64,000 nucleotides of DNA, taken from Tubulanus polymorphus. Lineage: Eukaryota; Nemertea; Palaeonemertea; Tubulaniformes; Tubulanidae. The stretch covers positions 18,907,307 through 18,971,306 of the forward strand of contig NC_134031.1 of the NCBI RefSeq assembly GCF_964204645.1, written 5' to 3'. Below the pieces are notes generated by a model. That model was not told where the DNA came from. It saw only the letters and a list, made by a program, of their open reading frames with translations, and searched no databases. Made by a program: the position numbers and the translations under genes. Each line of letters begins with the position of its first letter. Position 1 is the first letter of the stretch. This document shows positions 1-12,200 of this stretch, piece by piece.

Positions 1-1380
1 ATGTCCTCGTTCGCTACAAGGCAGACGTGCAATATTCCGTGTCTACATGCAAATTTCATATCTTTGAAAAATTGATTGTGAAATTTTAATATAAACGACA
101 CATTTTAAGGATAAGCTCAGCCGAGGGTTCAGTGCACAGGGACAATGCGGTAGATTGCCCCCAGAGACTGTGTCTGTCGCAGCGATCGTCCTAAAACGAA
201 TACGGTTTTGAAATTAAATGAACTGTTTTTCGTTTTAATTCGAGTCGTTGAATGGATTATAATTGATGTCATTCGTCTTGTCTCGCGGTGACTCGTCATA
301 TTCATATCGACGGGAAATCGAAAAAAACTGTGTGAAACTTGAAAATTATACAATACTATACCTAACTATGGTCGCTCGTCCAAAAACGTTGTGTGTCTTC
401 ATTTTTTATTCAAAGTCTTCGATAAAAAGATTTCGTTATCAATCTTTTAGATATAGTGGGTTTCAATCTTATCATCTTTTTGTACAGGTTACTGAATCAA
501 CCTATGTTTAGTGCACAATATGGCATCAATGTGGGCGTCATTGGCCGTCGTGCTTGGAAGGCTAATGAAGCAAAAAAAAGTTGATGTATATAATGACTGA
601 CCATCACCGAATCTACATGATTAGACTTTCTAACCTATCATAGACGGACCAAAACTAAGTCGTCGTTTATGTCCATGGACCAATGACACCACGGAATAGC
701 AAGCCAGCATTCTGCTCATCTATTGAAAACGCCTTTCATATGTGTCTGCACTTATGTTGAGATTTGGTGACGGAAATCCCTGAGAATCATTTGATATTTT
801 CTTTCCAAATTGTGTCCATTCTAGCTCCGGGTCTTGTCTGCTAGTCCGATCACGTGACCCGTGTCAGCGCCGGGCAGGCCGGGTACTGAAATACGATTAA
901 TACGACGTCTGCGTGCGCGTTCGTAGTGATCATCAGGCTTCCCGGGGTTCGATCCTAATTTCATTTACTCACGCTGTAAGATGTGATTATTCGAAACTAA
1001 TCGAATTTGACGGAAAAACGAGCGAACGCGCGCGCGGTGACGATGAGCAATAATCACAGATTCGTAACAATGGCCGAGACAAAAAAAACAATAGTCGAAA
1101 ATACAATCAGGGCTGATTTAAAAGTATTTCTGATTATTCCTCTGGGCTATTGATGACCATTCTTACTTCCGTTGTAACGACTTATCCATGCAGATTATAG
1201 AATTGATTATGTCAGAAATCCACGACAGATTCCACTGGACCAGCGGTTCGACACAGTCGTGAAGTAAAGAGTGACTGTCCAGATCCAGGACACAGTACTT
1301 TATTGAAACGTCTCAGGATTTACTTCACAACAATGTGGTTAAAACTGATGGCAAAATAACCAGGCGTTAGAAGGGAGAGG

Positions 1381-1384
<4 letters not shown>
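1..1384. other. Non-coding stretch
   Basis: No convincing gene was seen. The only structured item is a possible pol III B-box (GGTTCGATCC) near 949-958, just after a CCCGG run. No matching A-box stands at the usual distance, so a tRNA-derived relic is only a weak possibility. Confidence 0.5.
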
Positions 1385-1431
<47 letters not shown>

Positions 1432-1522
1432 AGGGAGGGAGGGAGGGAGGGAGGGAGGGAGGGAGGGAGGGAGGGAGGGAGGGAGGGAGGGAGGGAGGGA
1501 GGGAGGGAGGGAGGGAGGGAGG

Positions 1523-1617
<95 letters not shown>

Positions 1618-1926
1618 GGAGAGAGAGAGAGTGGGGAGAGAGAGGAAGAGAGAAAGATCGAGAATGTGAAGCGAGGAGAGGTAGAGGGAGATATAGAGGG
1701 AGAAAGAGAAGAGAGGAGAGGGAGAGGAGGAGGGGGAGAGAGGAGAGAGGGAGAGAGAGAGGAGAGAGAGGTGAGAGAGGAGAGAGAGGTGAGAGAGGAG
1801 AGAGGGAGAAAGAGAGGAGAGAGAGGTGAGAGAGGAGAGAGGGAGAGAGAGAGGAGAGAGGTGAGAGAGGTGAGAGAGGAGAGAGAGGAGAGAGAGGTGA
1901 GAGAGGAGAGAGGGAGAGAGAGGTGA
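1385..1926. repeat. Composite GA / GGGA / GA microsatellite with purine-only tail
   Basis: A (GA)n block to about 1424 is followed by about 26 copies of GGGA (1425-1528), then a second (GA)n block to about 1612, then an imperfect purine-only tail of GAGAGG/GTGAGA variants to 1926. One strand is almost pure purine for 540 bases. Both strands stay open as Arg-Glu-Gly or Ser-Leu-Pro repeats, which follows from the repeat and not from coding. Confidence 0.95.
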
Positions 1927-2702
1927 GAGAGGGAGACTGTGAAATCGGGCCCTGTGTTGTTCATTATATCAATGAGTCATCTGCCATACTTCCTCTTCCG
2001 TCTGTCGTCCGTCTCTCTCAAATTATTCGGATGATTTCCTTCGTCTTATTATTACCCCAATCAGCTGCGAACAATAGATTATAATAACCACCGTGTCACG
2101 TATAGAAAAAAAAACCGACTGACTCTCCTCTCGCGCCGGTCAGTCAGATTGGTCATTTAGCCGTAATACGATACACATAACAGGAAATCAGAGCTAATTC
2201 GTCATCACGAATAATGATAAGTAAAACAAATTATGATTATGGCTCATATGTGGAATAATGGTAACGATATGTTGTCTTATCAATCAAAGACAATCATGTG
2301 AGCCATAACTTCCACAGTTGTCAAAGCTGCTCGGATTCGATTTAGGCACTTTTTCTCAGGCCATTTCTGTTAGGTGGGCTATTTACTATGGGCCGAAGAT
2401 TGCACCACGGAGGTAGCAACGTCATTGCAGCACTCCGGAAATATTGACTGACGGACCCAGGCTCATTAATTGTCAATTCATTCTTTGCATACCCATATTC
2501 TGAAAGCATCTCAACGGAAAAGATGACATTGTCCTACGATGTAGGCTGTCAGCTACCAAACCCCTTAGTGTTCTCAGTTTTTGTAGCGTCAGACGCTGTG
2601 ATTTGTGGAAGTACATGTATATCTAACTATACTTGAACTTAGATCATAGACAGGGAATTTCAGTGAATATGAGAATTTAATCATATTATCTCATATTTAC
2701 AG
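1927..2702. other. Non-coding stretch, probably an intron end
   Basis: No gene was recognised. The last bases (to 2702) form a T-rich tract ending in ACAG, a plausible 3' splice site for the exon candidate that follows. Confidence 0.4.
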
Positions 2703-3037
2703 TAATGAAGGACACCTGTCCTCTTATGAGCCATGTATATCGTTGTCTAAAGTACTTTCCACCGCTCCGAGTGGTTGTGGCTCCCGGCAAAATCCAGCCA
2801 TCTACCCGGACAATTGAAGTCAAGTCCACGGTTAACAAAGCAAACAATGACATCAGTACTGATTCCAGATCGTCGGCAAGTGATGTCTCAGAAGACACTA
2901 CAGATTTTAACGAAGGACTACTTGGTCCTAACGATAACCCCGGGGCGCCGAGTATTCCAGCAGCCTGCAGCCTAGAGGGAGACGCCCGGGGCTGGATGCT
3001 AATTGAAACATTGCCAACGGAAACGGAATCGTGCTAG
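2703..3037 (+). CDS. Candidate terminal coding exon, unrecognised protein (receptor- or channel-tail-like)
   Basis: An open frame of 110 codons to TAG follows a good 3' splice site: a T-rich tract ending TTTACAG at 2702, leaving two bases (TA) to complete a codon. Codon use looks like real coding sequence. The peptide starts with a short basic, cysteine-containing part (RCLKYFPPLRV at about residues 13-23), then becomes serine/threonine- and acid-rich (STDSRSSASDVSEDTTDF), and ends in TESC. Such a composition is common in the cytoplasmic tails of receptors and channels, but no family is recognised, so function is not assigned. A shorter second frame reads 37 codons and looks less likely. Upstream exons would lie beyond the window start or were not identified. 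An AATAAA lies about 660 bases downstream. Confidence 0.45.
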
Positions 3038-4849
3038 AAGTAGCCGTTAATAGAGTGAAAAATGTACGGAATGATGGCGTTAAAAATTACAAGTGGATTT
3101 ACTACAGATCTTATAGATTAGCAGTTCAGTCAGTAGCAGTGCTGTCAGTCACGACCGGGTGTCAATCAGAAACATTCTATTTCGAATCTGTCTGATGATT
3201 TTCCCATAGTTTTCACCGTAAGACATTAGCCCAAAAAGTCAGATGGATAAAAGCAACCTTCGGAACTTGTCGAAATGTTGTTTGACTGAGAAAGTTGACC
3301 TTGAACTTAGTTTCAGTTGCGGTCATTGGACCCAGTACCACAGTTATTGGTTCGATTGACTTAGGTGTCAACTTAAATCAATTTTCAACGACCGCACTAC
3401 CATCAGGATAAAAACAGATCAACCTCAAATTTCCACAACGAAGACTTCATATCTCACCAATCGACGATTTCGATATATCGCACGCGACCCATAAAATCTA
3501 CACAGCAAAGAAGGACTGAAAGAGTATGAACTGCGCGCGATACGAAGAAATGAGGCATATTAATTGATCTGGTGCAGGAGTCAATTTTCTGCGCAGTCAT
3601 TGAAGAGAAACCTATGAAAGTCGAGTGAACGCAATCGCCACGAAAACTGATTAATTATTATCCGTAAAAACACAAAAGGAGGCCGTAGAAATAGAGAGAA
3701 ATAAATCAGTACCAGCGACAGTTGGGCTCGAGCTGGTTCTATATATTGGTCGAGTTCGTGTTGGTTCGTTAGAAATTTCTGATCACATCAAAATCTAATC
3801 ATTTTATGAGTCATGTTATAATAGTGATTGTGTGAGTGGCATTTTTGTTCCTTTCTGTTTTATTAACAGAAATCTGACAACTGCCCCGAACAGCTACCCC
3901 CCCCCCCTCCCACCTGGTGTGTCACGATTCTGAGACATCGAATACAGGAATTCTAAAATGAACCTCTCGCTGCTTTTGTCATTGGCAATGTCCATTTTAA
4001 CGGCTACAGTTTCAGATCTGATTCAGCATTGAGGGTATGAGATGGCCGTCTTCGGGTATTTAACCGGTTTTGAACTTTGAAACAGTACATCAGTTTTATA
4101 TCAGCTAGCTGGAGGGCGTTGGTTTCCATAGACAACAAGTGACTGTTTGATAAAAATGTAGTAAAAATCCACACAATAATGAAAAAAAGTGAGAATTTGA
4201 CGTTTCGTCCGAATTCTATTGACCACTTTTCAAAAAATGAATTATTGTGCAGTTATGTTATTCTGTATACCTCGAGGGTGTCAATCGAGGGGTATGCTTA
4301 TGAGCGGCGTCTGGCAATTCGATGCGAAATACGTCATCGTTTTCTGCGCATAACCGTTAGATTTTGGTACTAATTACCAAAATCTACCGCGTACCATTTC
4401 TTTATCTAGTAATGGCATTAATCTGGATGGCTTTTTTATGTTTCTAAAATGCGTGCGAGCCTGGACTTGCATTGATGACTTCATCGCTATTAATTCGGGT
4501 TCAAAGGTCCGGAATGGAACAAATTGGTCAAGACCCACGCGAGGTCCGCAGCTGCATTCTAAATACACGATAAACAATTAGCGATGTGGCTGAGATCTCG
4601 GACTGATGGACTGATGCGCGGTGGCTTTCTCTGACACCGTCTTGACCAACAACAATGACGAAATTGATTAAACGTCTTAAATCAATACCCGGCTGTCAAC
4701 ATCAAACTAACCATCACGTGATTGGCGTTTAAGTCTACTCGACCGGAATGAATTCTATATTTCCGTTGGTGTTTTTTTCTGCGTGATTTGACGCCGCCGA
4801 TTGTCATGATGACGTGCACCAGTCAGGTAGAGATTGAGAGAGTGGAATA
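3038..4849. other. Non-coding stretch
   Basis: Possible 3'UTR, then sequence with no recognisable gene. It contains a run of 11 C at about 3897-3907. Confidence 0.5.
3700..3705 (+). promoter_or_regulatory. Possible polyadenylation signal AATAAA
   Basis: AATAAA is followed 30-70 bases later by a GT-rich stretch. It would serve the exon candidate ending at 3037, giving a 3'UTR of about 0.7 kb. Chance AATAAA hexamers are frequent in sequence this AT-rich. Confidence 0.25.
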
Positions 4850-5242
4850 GAAAAGAGGGAAACCGGGAGGGGGCAGGGAAGGAATGGGAAAGGAAAAAAG
4901 GCAGCTGTGTAATAGAAAAACTGACTGAGGGAGAGAGGAAGAACAGACGAAGATGGCAGACAGGTATAGAAGAGGAGTGATGTAGGGTAAGAGGTAGATA
5001 GCGAGTGGGTGAGCTTGCAAAATGGTGGCATGGGGAGAGTTAGTGAGATAAGGGGGGCGGTGAAATAGGAATAGGGAGAGGGAGAGCAGGGAGAGAGCGC
5101 AGATATAGTGGGCAGACATAGGGAGGGAGGGCAGGGCCTGGGAGAGAGGAAAGCGAAAGAGGGCATGCACAGGGGAGATGGCAGGGCCTGGGAGAGGGCA
5201 GTCCCTGGGAGAGAAAGGGCAGTAACAGGGGAAAAGGTGATA
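4850..5242. repeat. Imperfect purine-rich tract
   Basis: The plus strand is dominated by GGGAGAG and AGGGCAG-like words, grading into the 27-bp minisatellite that follows. No unit is strict. Long minus-strand open frames here come from the skewed composition. Confidence 0.7.
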
Positions 5243-5423
5243 GGGCAGTGCCAGGGCGAGAGGGTGGTAGGGCAGTGCCAGGGAAAGAGGGTGATAGGGC
5301 AGTGCCAGGGCGAGAGGGTGGTAGGGCAGTGCCAGGGAAAGAGGGTGATAGGGCAGTGCCAGGGCGAGAGGGTGGTAGGGCAGTGTCAGGGAAAGAGGGT
5401 GATAGGGCAGTGCCAGGGCGAGA
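5243..5423. repeat. 27-bp minisatellite with alternating subunits
   Basis: About 6.7 units of 27 bp begin GGGCAGTGCCAGGG. Odd units continue CGAGAGGGTGGTA and even units AAAGAGGGTGATA, so the true period is 54 bp. Degenerate units precede it from about 5190. Because 27 is a multiple of 3, the frame stays open as a 9-residue GQCQGERVV/GQCQGKRVI repeat. No start context or splice site supports translation. Confidence 0.95.
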
Positions 5424-5825
5424 TGTTGCTGCAAAGTGCTGTAAAGAGAAGCGTGAGTCACACGCGCTGATGATAATGAAGATTTGGACGGATCAGTGAA
5501 CAGACGTCTAACCGACGGTCTCCGTTATTCCGCGGCCAAATCAAAACGGAAACGACTCGATGACGTTTACAACAAGGTATATTACGATTCCTTTGTTTGC
5601 GCGCCGATCTCTCGCTCCTATCATCGCCGCGCGTACGGATACAATTAGCGAGAGGTTACGCGACGTAGGAAAATTACATCCCGGATTTAATCCGATTGAA
5701 ATAAACCCAGGTAACAAAAATACGTTACACTAAACCGAAACGATTTGTAAAACGACAAGATGAACACACAGGACACGGTTTAAATCTTTCGAGCGTAAAA
5801 AGAGTTACTCAGTTTTGTGTCTAGT

Positions 5826-6003
5826 CCGACAGTTTTGGAACCGGTTCCACAAGTCTGTATCCAGTTCCATGAGTATGGACTCTGTTCCACAAATCTGGAC
5901 CCAGTTTCACAGTTTGATATTCAGTTCTACATCCAGGTCCTGAACTGCGGAATAGGGTCCTGAACTGTGGAACAGGGTCCTCAACTGTGGAAGAGGTCCT
6001 GGG
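5826..6003. repeat. Cluster of the dispersed CAGTTCCACAGTT motif, both orientations
   Basis: Left part: several forward units of the type CCGGTTCCACAAGTCTG / CCAGTTCCATGAGTATGGA. Right part (from about 5936): three reverse-orientation units of the type GTCCTGAACTGTGGAACAGG. Opposed orientations make the cluster partly foldback. Confidence 0.75.
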
Positions 6004-6884
6004 CTAGAATGATTTAAATAATGCGGTTGCGAAAGACAAACTGTTCGGGCGACGTGAATCGAAAGCGTCATCGATTGATAAAGAGCTTTTTAAAGGGAAG
6101 ATCGTTCGCGGTGAAACGTGTGCTCGCATTTTATACAGAGTTATAGAAAAACGAGAAAACTTCGGTTCACATCACGCGACGAGGCGACAAGGAAGTACAC
6201 ATTCTAAACGCGATACGGGTTCTTTTTATCTTGACACCGGCGACGTATTGGCGTCGAGTGAGTCAGCAAGAATCCTTCTCTCTCTATCCTCCCTCCATCT
6301 CTCTATCTCCAAGGTGCTGAATTATTACATAGAATACGCATCGCGAATCATCAACCGTAAAAGAGACGCCCGCGGTCATTTTCGGTAAAGACAACACGCG
6401 CGTATATACCTGAGCGCGCGATCGCTCGTCCCCTGTGGGGTTTGAGGAGAGACGGAGATGCACATTTTGTATCTATTATTAATAGATAATAATGAAACTG
6501 ACTCAGTGTGTTAGCGATGTGAGTGGTTCGTACTGTGAGGGAATGTGTTTCACATAACTATATTGTCGCTTGTGGAAATTGACAGTATATGAAATTGCGA
6601 GATTGTCAATAATTCGACTGTTATGCAATGAGTTGATTGACTCGACTGTGAGTGACTGTGTGGTCGGCGACGAGCCGCGTGATACGTTCACCAAGTAAAT
6701 TATCTATCTCTTGTAAAACGGATGAGCAGGTGTCAGATTGATGACGTAAAATGATCGAAAAGTAAAACGATGGATACGAAAGATAATCACGCAAATAATC
6801 GTTTATCTATCCGAGTTTTTCCACGACATTAACGCGCGGAGTACCGCAAGGCTACATACTAACCCCCGCTGAGATATCACAGTT
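6004..6884. other. Non-coding stretch
   Basis: No gene or structured repeat was recognised beyond a short CT-rich patch near 6275-6310. Confidence 0.5.
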
Positions 6885-7045
6885 TTGTTCGACAGGGCAC
6901 AGGCTCAGATTCTGGAACTGACAAACCCGGCCTAGGCTTCAGTGGGTTTGATTTGACCCCGAATGCAGTTGTTTAATTTCACCCTGAACCAAGTTCCACA
7001 GTTGTGTAGTTTTAATTTGAAAACAGTTCCGCAGCTCTGTGGGTT
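6885..7045. repeat. Cluster of the dispersed CAGTTCCACAGTT motif
   Basis: Degenerate units (AAGTTCCACAGTTGTGTAG, ACAGTTCCGCAGCTCTGTGG) separated by GTTTGATTTGACC-like and TTTAATTTGA spacers. This is the same 39-bp layout as the large array at 62.6 kb, but decayed. Confidence 0.75.
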
Positions 7046-7091
7046 TAGTATATATGACTCGTTAGTTTGTAATGGCTCTTTGCTGTTACAG

Positions 7092-7198
7092 ATGAACTGG
7101 AGAATGTTACAACGGACAATGTTGTTGTCATCCTCCTCAAAGACCGCGCAATACGAGCGTCTTCTTTCAGTGCAAGCAAAACCAATCAAACTTTCTAA
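7092..7198 (+). CDS. Small candidate terminal exon, unrecognised
   Basis: A CTCTTTGCTGTTACAG splice acceptor ends at 7091. Reading from 7094 gives 34 codons to TAA at 7196-7198: ELENVTTDNVVVILLKDRAI, then RASSFSASKTNQTF. Codon choice and residue mix look protein-like. A strong donor, CAG/GTAAGT, sits at 7349/7350, but the exon it implies contains stops in all frames, so it could only be a UTR or non-coding exon. No homologue is recognised. The frame is short and could be chance. Confidence 0.25.
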
Positions 7199-9029
7199 CC
7201 AGATTAATACAATCCACACAACATCTCCTCGAGATTCGATTCGGCACGCGAAAACTTTCTGTAATTATCTATTACCGAAAAACAAAAGAACTCATCATCA
7301 GAGACAGAGAGAGGCGAGGGAATGATCGCGCTCTGATGGCACTCGCGTCAGGTAAGTCCATCCGATTATAAAGAAGGACTGTATTATTAATACCGCGGAT
7401 CAGGCGGCGGCGACTGATAAAGAACAGCGCGAAACGCGATCATCAGAACGCGAACAAACGCTTTTATGAATCACACACACACACCGTTAATAATAAAATC
7501 ACTGCAGTCACCGTAGAAAAGCCGGCTCTAATAAAGCCTGAGTTATATCTCTTAATTTTTAATGAAAATCGAGCCTGTTCTCGAGGGACGAGAGAGGGCG
7601 ACAGAGGTCTCCGGTCACGCGGCGAGCGGACTATAGATGAAAGTACGTGGAGAAATTGAATTCCTGATGAAGAATGTCAGCAGCATGGACGAGGGAGAGA
7701 GGGGCGAGAGGGGGGAAAAGGGAGACGCAAACGGAAAGAAAGGTTGGTAGAGGGAGAGAGGAAGGAAAATAGAGATGGAGAGGTGAAAAAGGGAGGTGGA
7801 AAGGGGAGGGAGACTGGGTCAGGAGAGAGCATCAGGGGTGAGAAAGAGGAGTCAGGGAAAGGGTGCGAGAAGGGAGGGAGAGAATAATTAGTGAGAGGAG
7901 GAGTGAGCGAAGAGAGAAGAAGTTGGATGGAAGGAAGGAGAGAGAAGCCTAGAAGAAGGTAAGTGAGAGAAAGGGTGGGTGAAGCGAGGGTCGGGAGATG
8001 GGAGTTGGATGGAGGGAAAGTAGAGAGTGATGGAGAAAGAGTGAGGTAAGAGAAAGGAGAGAGAGACTTGAAAGAAGAGACGCAGATACTTCGACATTAA
8101 GACGAAACAAGAGAAATAAATCTGAACCGATGATGACAGCAACATTATTAATGTAAAACCTTTCGTGATCAAATGTTTCATCATTAATAGAATTCACGGC
8201 GGGTCCCGCGAGGAGGAGTGCTGTTTTATCAATCATAAAGCCATATAGAATTCGTTTTCATCGGACCCGACTCCGTCGCGTAATCGTGCGAAACACTGTT
8301 ATATCTTCTTTGAAACGTTACCGTCGAATCAAAGCCTTCGACACACGAGGAAACAAATCGATAACGGTCCATTTCAAGGATAAATTAACTCGAACAGTTC
8401 TAGCGAAGATGCCCAGATGAAGATCACGTCTATTGGCCAAAAATGGTCCAACGCCGCAAAAAAACATAGTTTCTCACCCCTCTAACCCTGCTGTCACGTG
8501 ACCGTATTGCACCGGAAGTCAGCCCGCAACACCGCACTACACAACGACACTTCTTCATAAATCCGAATCAATTCAGTCGATTTATTGACGATGAAATTCT
8601 CTGCGCGTCGAGAAAACATAAATAAAAACCTGAGACGAAAAACACTTTGTGTCGGCGATTTGTTCGTCACAGCCGTCGGCCGCTACAGCGTGGTATATGA
8701 GTTATACCGGGCTGTATTTCACGGTGATACAGGACGGTGATGATTTGCATACAGCCTCCACCACCATCACTAGCGACCACAAGTCGAGGCGATAATGAAG
8801 TGTTATTTTCACGGTAACGAAGATAAATGCGATCGAACATTGTCTCTACCTCAACTCATTACATCATAAACAACACCGACGCATTATTCTTACCGACAGT
8901 TTTATGATCGCGACTTTCTGACCTGACACTCGTGTAATAGTTTTACATTATACGGTGACGGATTTCCGTATATACACCCACGGGTTACATCAGCACCAGG
9001 GACACCCTCTTTCTCAACTCAGTGTTATA
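7199..9029. other. Non-coding stretch with a purine-rich tract
   Basis: Nothing gene-like was recognised. From about 7675 to 8075 the plus strand is purine-rich (GGGAGAGAGG-type words) without a fixed unit. Overlapping minus-strand frames rich in Ser, Leu and Pro come from this composition. Confidence 0.6.
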
Positions 9030-9215
9030 CTGATGTTCTTGACCCAGTTCCACAGTTCTTGGCCCAGCTTGACTGCAGTTCCTGACCCAGTTACACAATA
9101 CTTGGCCCGGTTCTACAATTTTCGACACAGTTCCACAGCAGTTTGGACCCGGTTTGACTGCAGTTCTGGACCAAGTTCCACATTTCTGGACCCATTCTAC
9201 AGATCTGCACCAAGT
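9030..9215. repeat. Cluster of the dispersed CAGTTCCACAGTT motif
   Basis: About eight degenerate forward units (GACCCAGTTCCACAGTTCTTGG, GACACAGTTCCACAGCAG, GACCAAGTTCCACATTTCTG and others), spaced irregularly at 20-35 bp. The open frame through it is a repeat by-product. Confidence 0.75.
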
Positions 9216-12200
9216 TCACCAGGATTGGTAGATTTGTTTATCTTTAGTAGCTGAACTTCAGCGTCAAACCATTACAGATAACTATGAAACTGATCTGGTT
9301 TGATTCTGGCACAAAATACAATAGAAATTCCACAATTTATACAGTAGTTTATTTACTGATGAGTTTCGAGATACTAAACCGAATCCTGATACCGAGCGAA
9401 TCCATTTCCAGTCAAAGAAGGTAGATATATTATGCGCCCGTGGTATAAATCAATATTCTAGACCCCACAAGGTTCAGCCCAATCAACAATCTTTCTGCTG
9501 TGATTTAGTTCAATTTTTTTTCCTCTGAATGAATACGAATGAATTTGACAGCGCTGTTGAACTGTGGTTCAATTATTACTAATCTGAACCTGTCGCTGCG
9601 TCAGATGAACAATATGAATTATGAAGTAAATACGACTATTTCACAACCCGCATGGGATCCCGCGGTCATTCGCGTCAATTTTCGATCATAATATTGGACT
9701 TTCCAATGCGCATTCGTCTGTAGACCTCATACCGTCGTGACGTGGTACCACTCGGTTTGGTCGATGACACATTCGAATCCGGCCCATGCATCGTACTGAA
9801 ATTGCCATAGACATTCATGGAGTCAAATTCTGAAATGGGCTAAGACCGTGGCCTTAGAATCTGCACTCTAATCGTCGCATTTGTCCGAGGGTTAAAGTAA
9901 ACAGCCCCAGGTGTTTGGGCAGATCTTCTCTCGACTTGAAGAGTGATGATTTTATATCTTGATAAATTTCTCTATGATTACTCATAATTTGATCACACAT
10001 GATATAACACCTCTCAATCCTCACTCTCTATCGGCAGCCGCGTCGCCTTATGACTCAAAACTAGAGAAAAAAAGTGTCGCAAAGTCCTGCTACAAATCGT
10101 ATTGTTTGATGTGAGATCCCTGGTCGCCTGTAACTCATCACCGCTTCACATCGAACAAGAACTTTCTCATCATAACTAGTTTTATTTCGTGTCTTACACG
10201 TGATTCGACGACAAAACTAGAAACTACGACTGGAAACTTGTCTTTATTTTCTTCAAACGTGCGTTAATTAGACAGTAGTTCTACGAACTGGGAATTGAAC
10301 GCTGATATCTCATATGAGTGGTACTGGCAAAATACCCGACCGGTCCACACGACGGGTATAGAAACAGCTCGACTGTGTGACGTCATCGAGGTAACGAAAC
10401 GCTATTTCTCTTGATATCGAAAAGTTGAAAAATGTTTAACCCTTATACATCTATACGCCGATTCCCGGTCGTGTAGGCCAATTCTGATTACCGTAGGGGC
10501 CGCCACAAAAGAAGAGTGACGTGACAAACATTTTATGATATTTCGTTCCAACCTCGAGTCTTATGATCCTGTTAGACAAAAGCCTCTGCGTATCAACCCG
10601 GACTAGTCGGGTATTTATACATCGGTGAACAGGGCTTTAAAAACGCGCGCACCGCAAAACAAGCCCGTATTTTCATTAAAGCAAAACGATTTTCTCAAGG
10701 ATTAAGACGATCTTAGCGCGACATTGTGAGAAACTCTTTTTTACGATCCGGAGTAGTTTCTCTTTGTTATCGCGACGATAAAACAACGAACGGCGCGACA
10801 ACAAATTCAAACTGTCCAGATGGAAGAGTAATCCTGTGAATATTGACGAGTGAGTTTATGGGTTCGAGTTGTCAGTGTTTCGGTCGTGTTTACATGTGCT
10901 ACAATCATTTGCTTTACGGCAGTTTCGCATAAAAGAAAGCAGCGATAAAAACTGATGATCAGCAGGCGACTTCAACCAGAACTCGAGACGCTGTTGTTAA
11001 ATGGATCGGTTTTTATCGGGTCAGCGGCACCAACTACGGAAATAGGTTCTTAAACATGATTTATCTGGATTGAGTTCCGCGTAGTTTTTGACCTCAAGGA
11101 ACTCGAGCCTGATTTATGAGGGCCCTGGTGCTGCATCAACTAACCCCGCTAGATGGCGTTCGTAGCGATACGACAACGCGGTCAAAATCGACTTCATTTT
11201 CATTTTCTAGATTTTCAGCCAGCCATTATCAGAAATCTAGGAATCAGAAGATAGATCATCGCCGTTTTAAACTCAAGACCCTCTCTTTCCCCCTTAAATT
11301 CAAGTACCAACTCTCACCCCTGCAAAAATCAAGAACCTTCCCTCACCCCTGTTAAGTCTAGAAACTCTCCTCACTCTATGTACATTCTTGTAATAAAGAC
11401 CAAGTACAGAGCCATATACAGTAACTATATAGATGAAAATGTATTGTCCTGCAAATCAATTAAGTAAATGGTCCATTAGATAAAGTAGTCCATTATGTTC
11501 ATGTTACTCTGACTCGCATCATAAACTACCATCGTCAGTAAAAACAGTAGACTTTAACTCTTCATCGTGACCTTCACTTACAGTCTTATTAATGATACCA
11601 GGGATGCAGGGGTAATCTTAGACTGGGATATTGGAATGTCGAGCTCTAGAACTATGGAACGAACATTTTGGGACTGATTGTCCAGTCCACGAGACCCGTT
11701 CCAGGGCGCTCAGTTAAATTTGGATTTACGTCATCTAAAATTTGATCGGTTTGAGAAATTCGGATGTTCTAATATCATATTTCCATGTAGAGCGGATTCC
11801 AAGTATATTTTTGAGTGCCGCTGCAGCCATGATCCCGAGTATACCTGAGTCTCGCTACAGCCTCTAGATCCCGAGTTAACGACAGATGTCGATTTGCTCG
11901 TAAACCTGACTGCTGTATGTGCAATCGAGAGAAGACAATAGAGTGATGAGTGATTTATGGAATTTATACCGGGCACAGTTTGGATGTTATATAATTCAGA
12001 TCGGATCAGTTCAGTGTAGTGTGAGTAATTGATAGTAAGGTTCCGATCAGTGAACGGGTTTTATCGGTATTTATGCCGTGTCTGACTCTAACTCGCTGTG
12101 GAATGTGTGTCGCCGGCCGTAAATCGAATTATTACTTCTATCATCGACGTGAACGTCTCGGAACCTCGGGCAATGCTGCATAACACGTGACATCCTTTTC

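Noticed and set aside
1320-1964. Long open frames of Arg-Glu-Gly (plus) or Ser-Leu-Pro (minus)
   Set aside because: They are direct translations of the GA/GGGA microsatellite, with no start or splice context.
5108-5499. GQCQGERV-repeat protein
   Set aside because: By-product of a 27-bp minisatellite with purine-rich flanks.
7349-7355. Strong splice donor CAG/GTAAGT as the end of a coding exon from 7092
   Set aside because: All frames between 7092 and 7349 contain stops, so it cannot end a single coding exon starting there.
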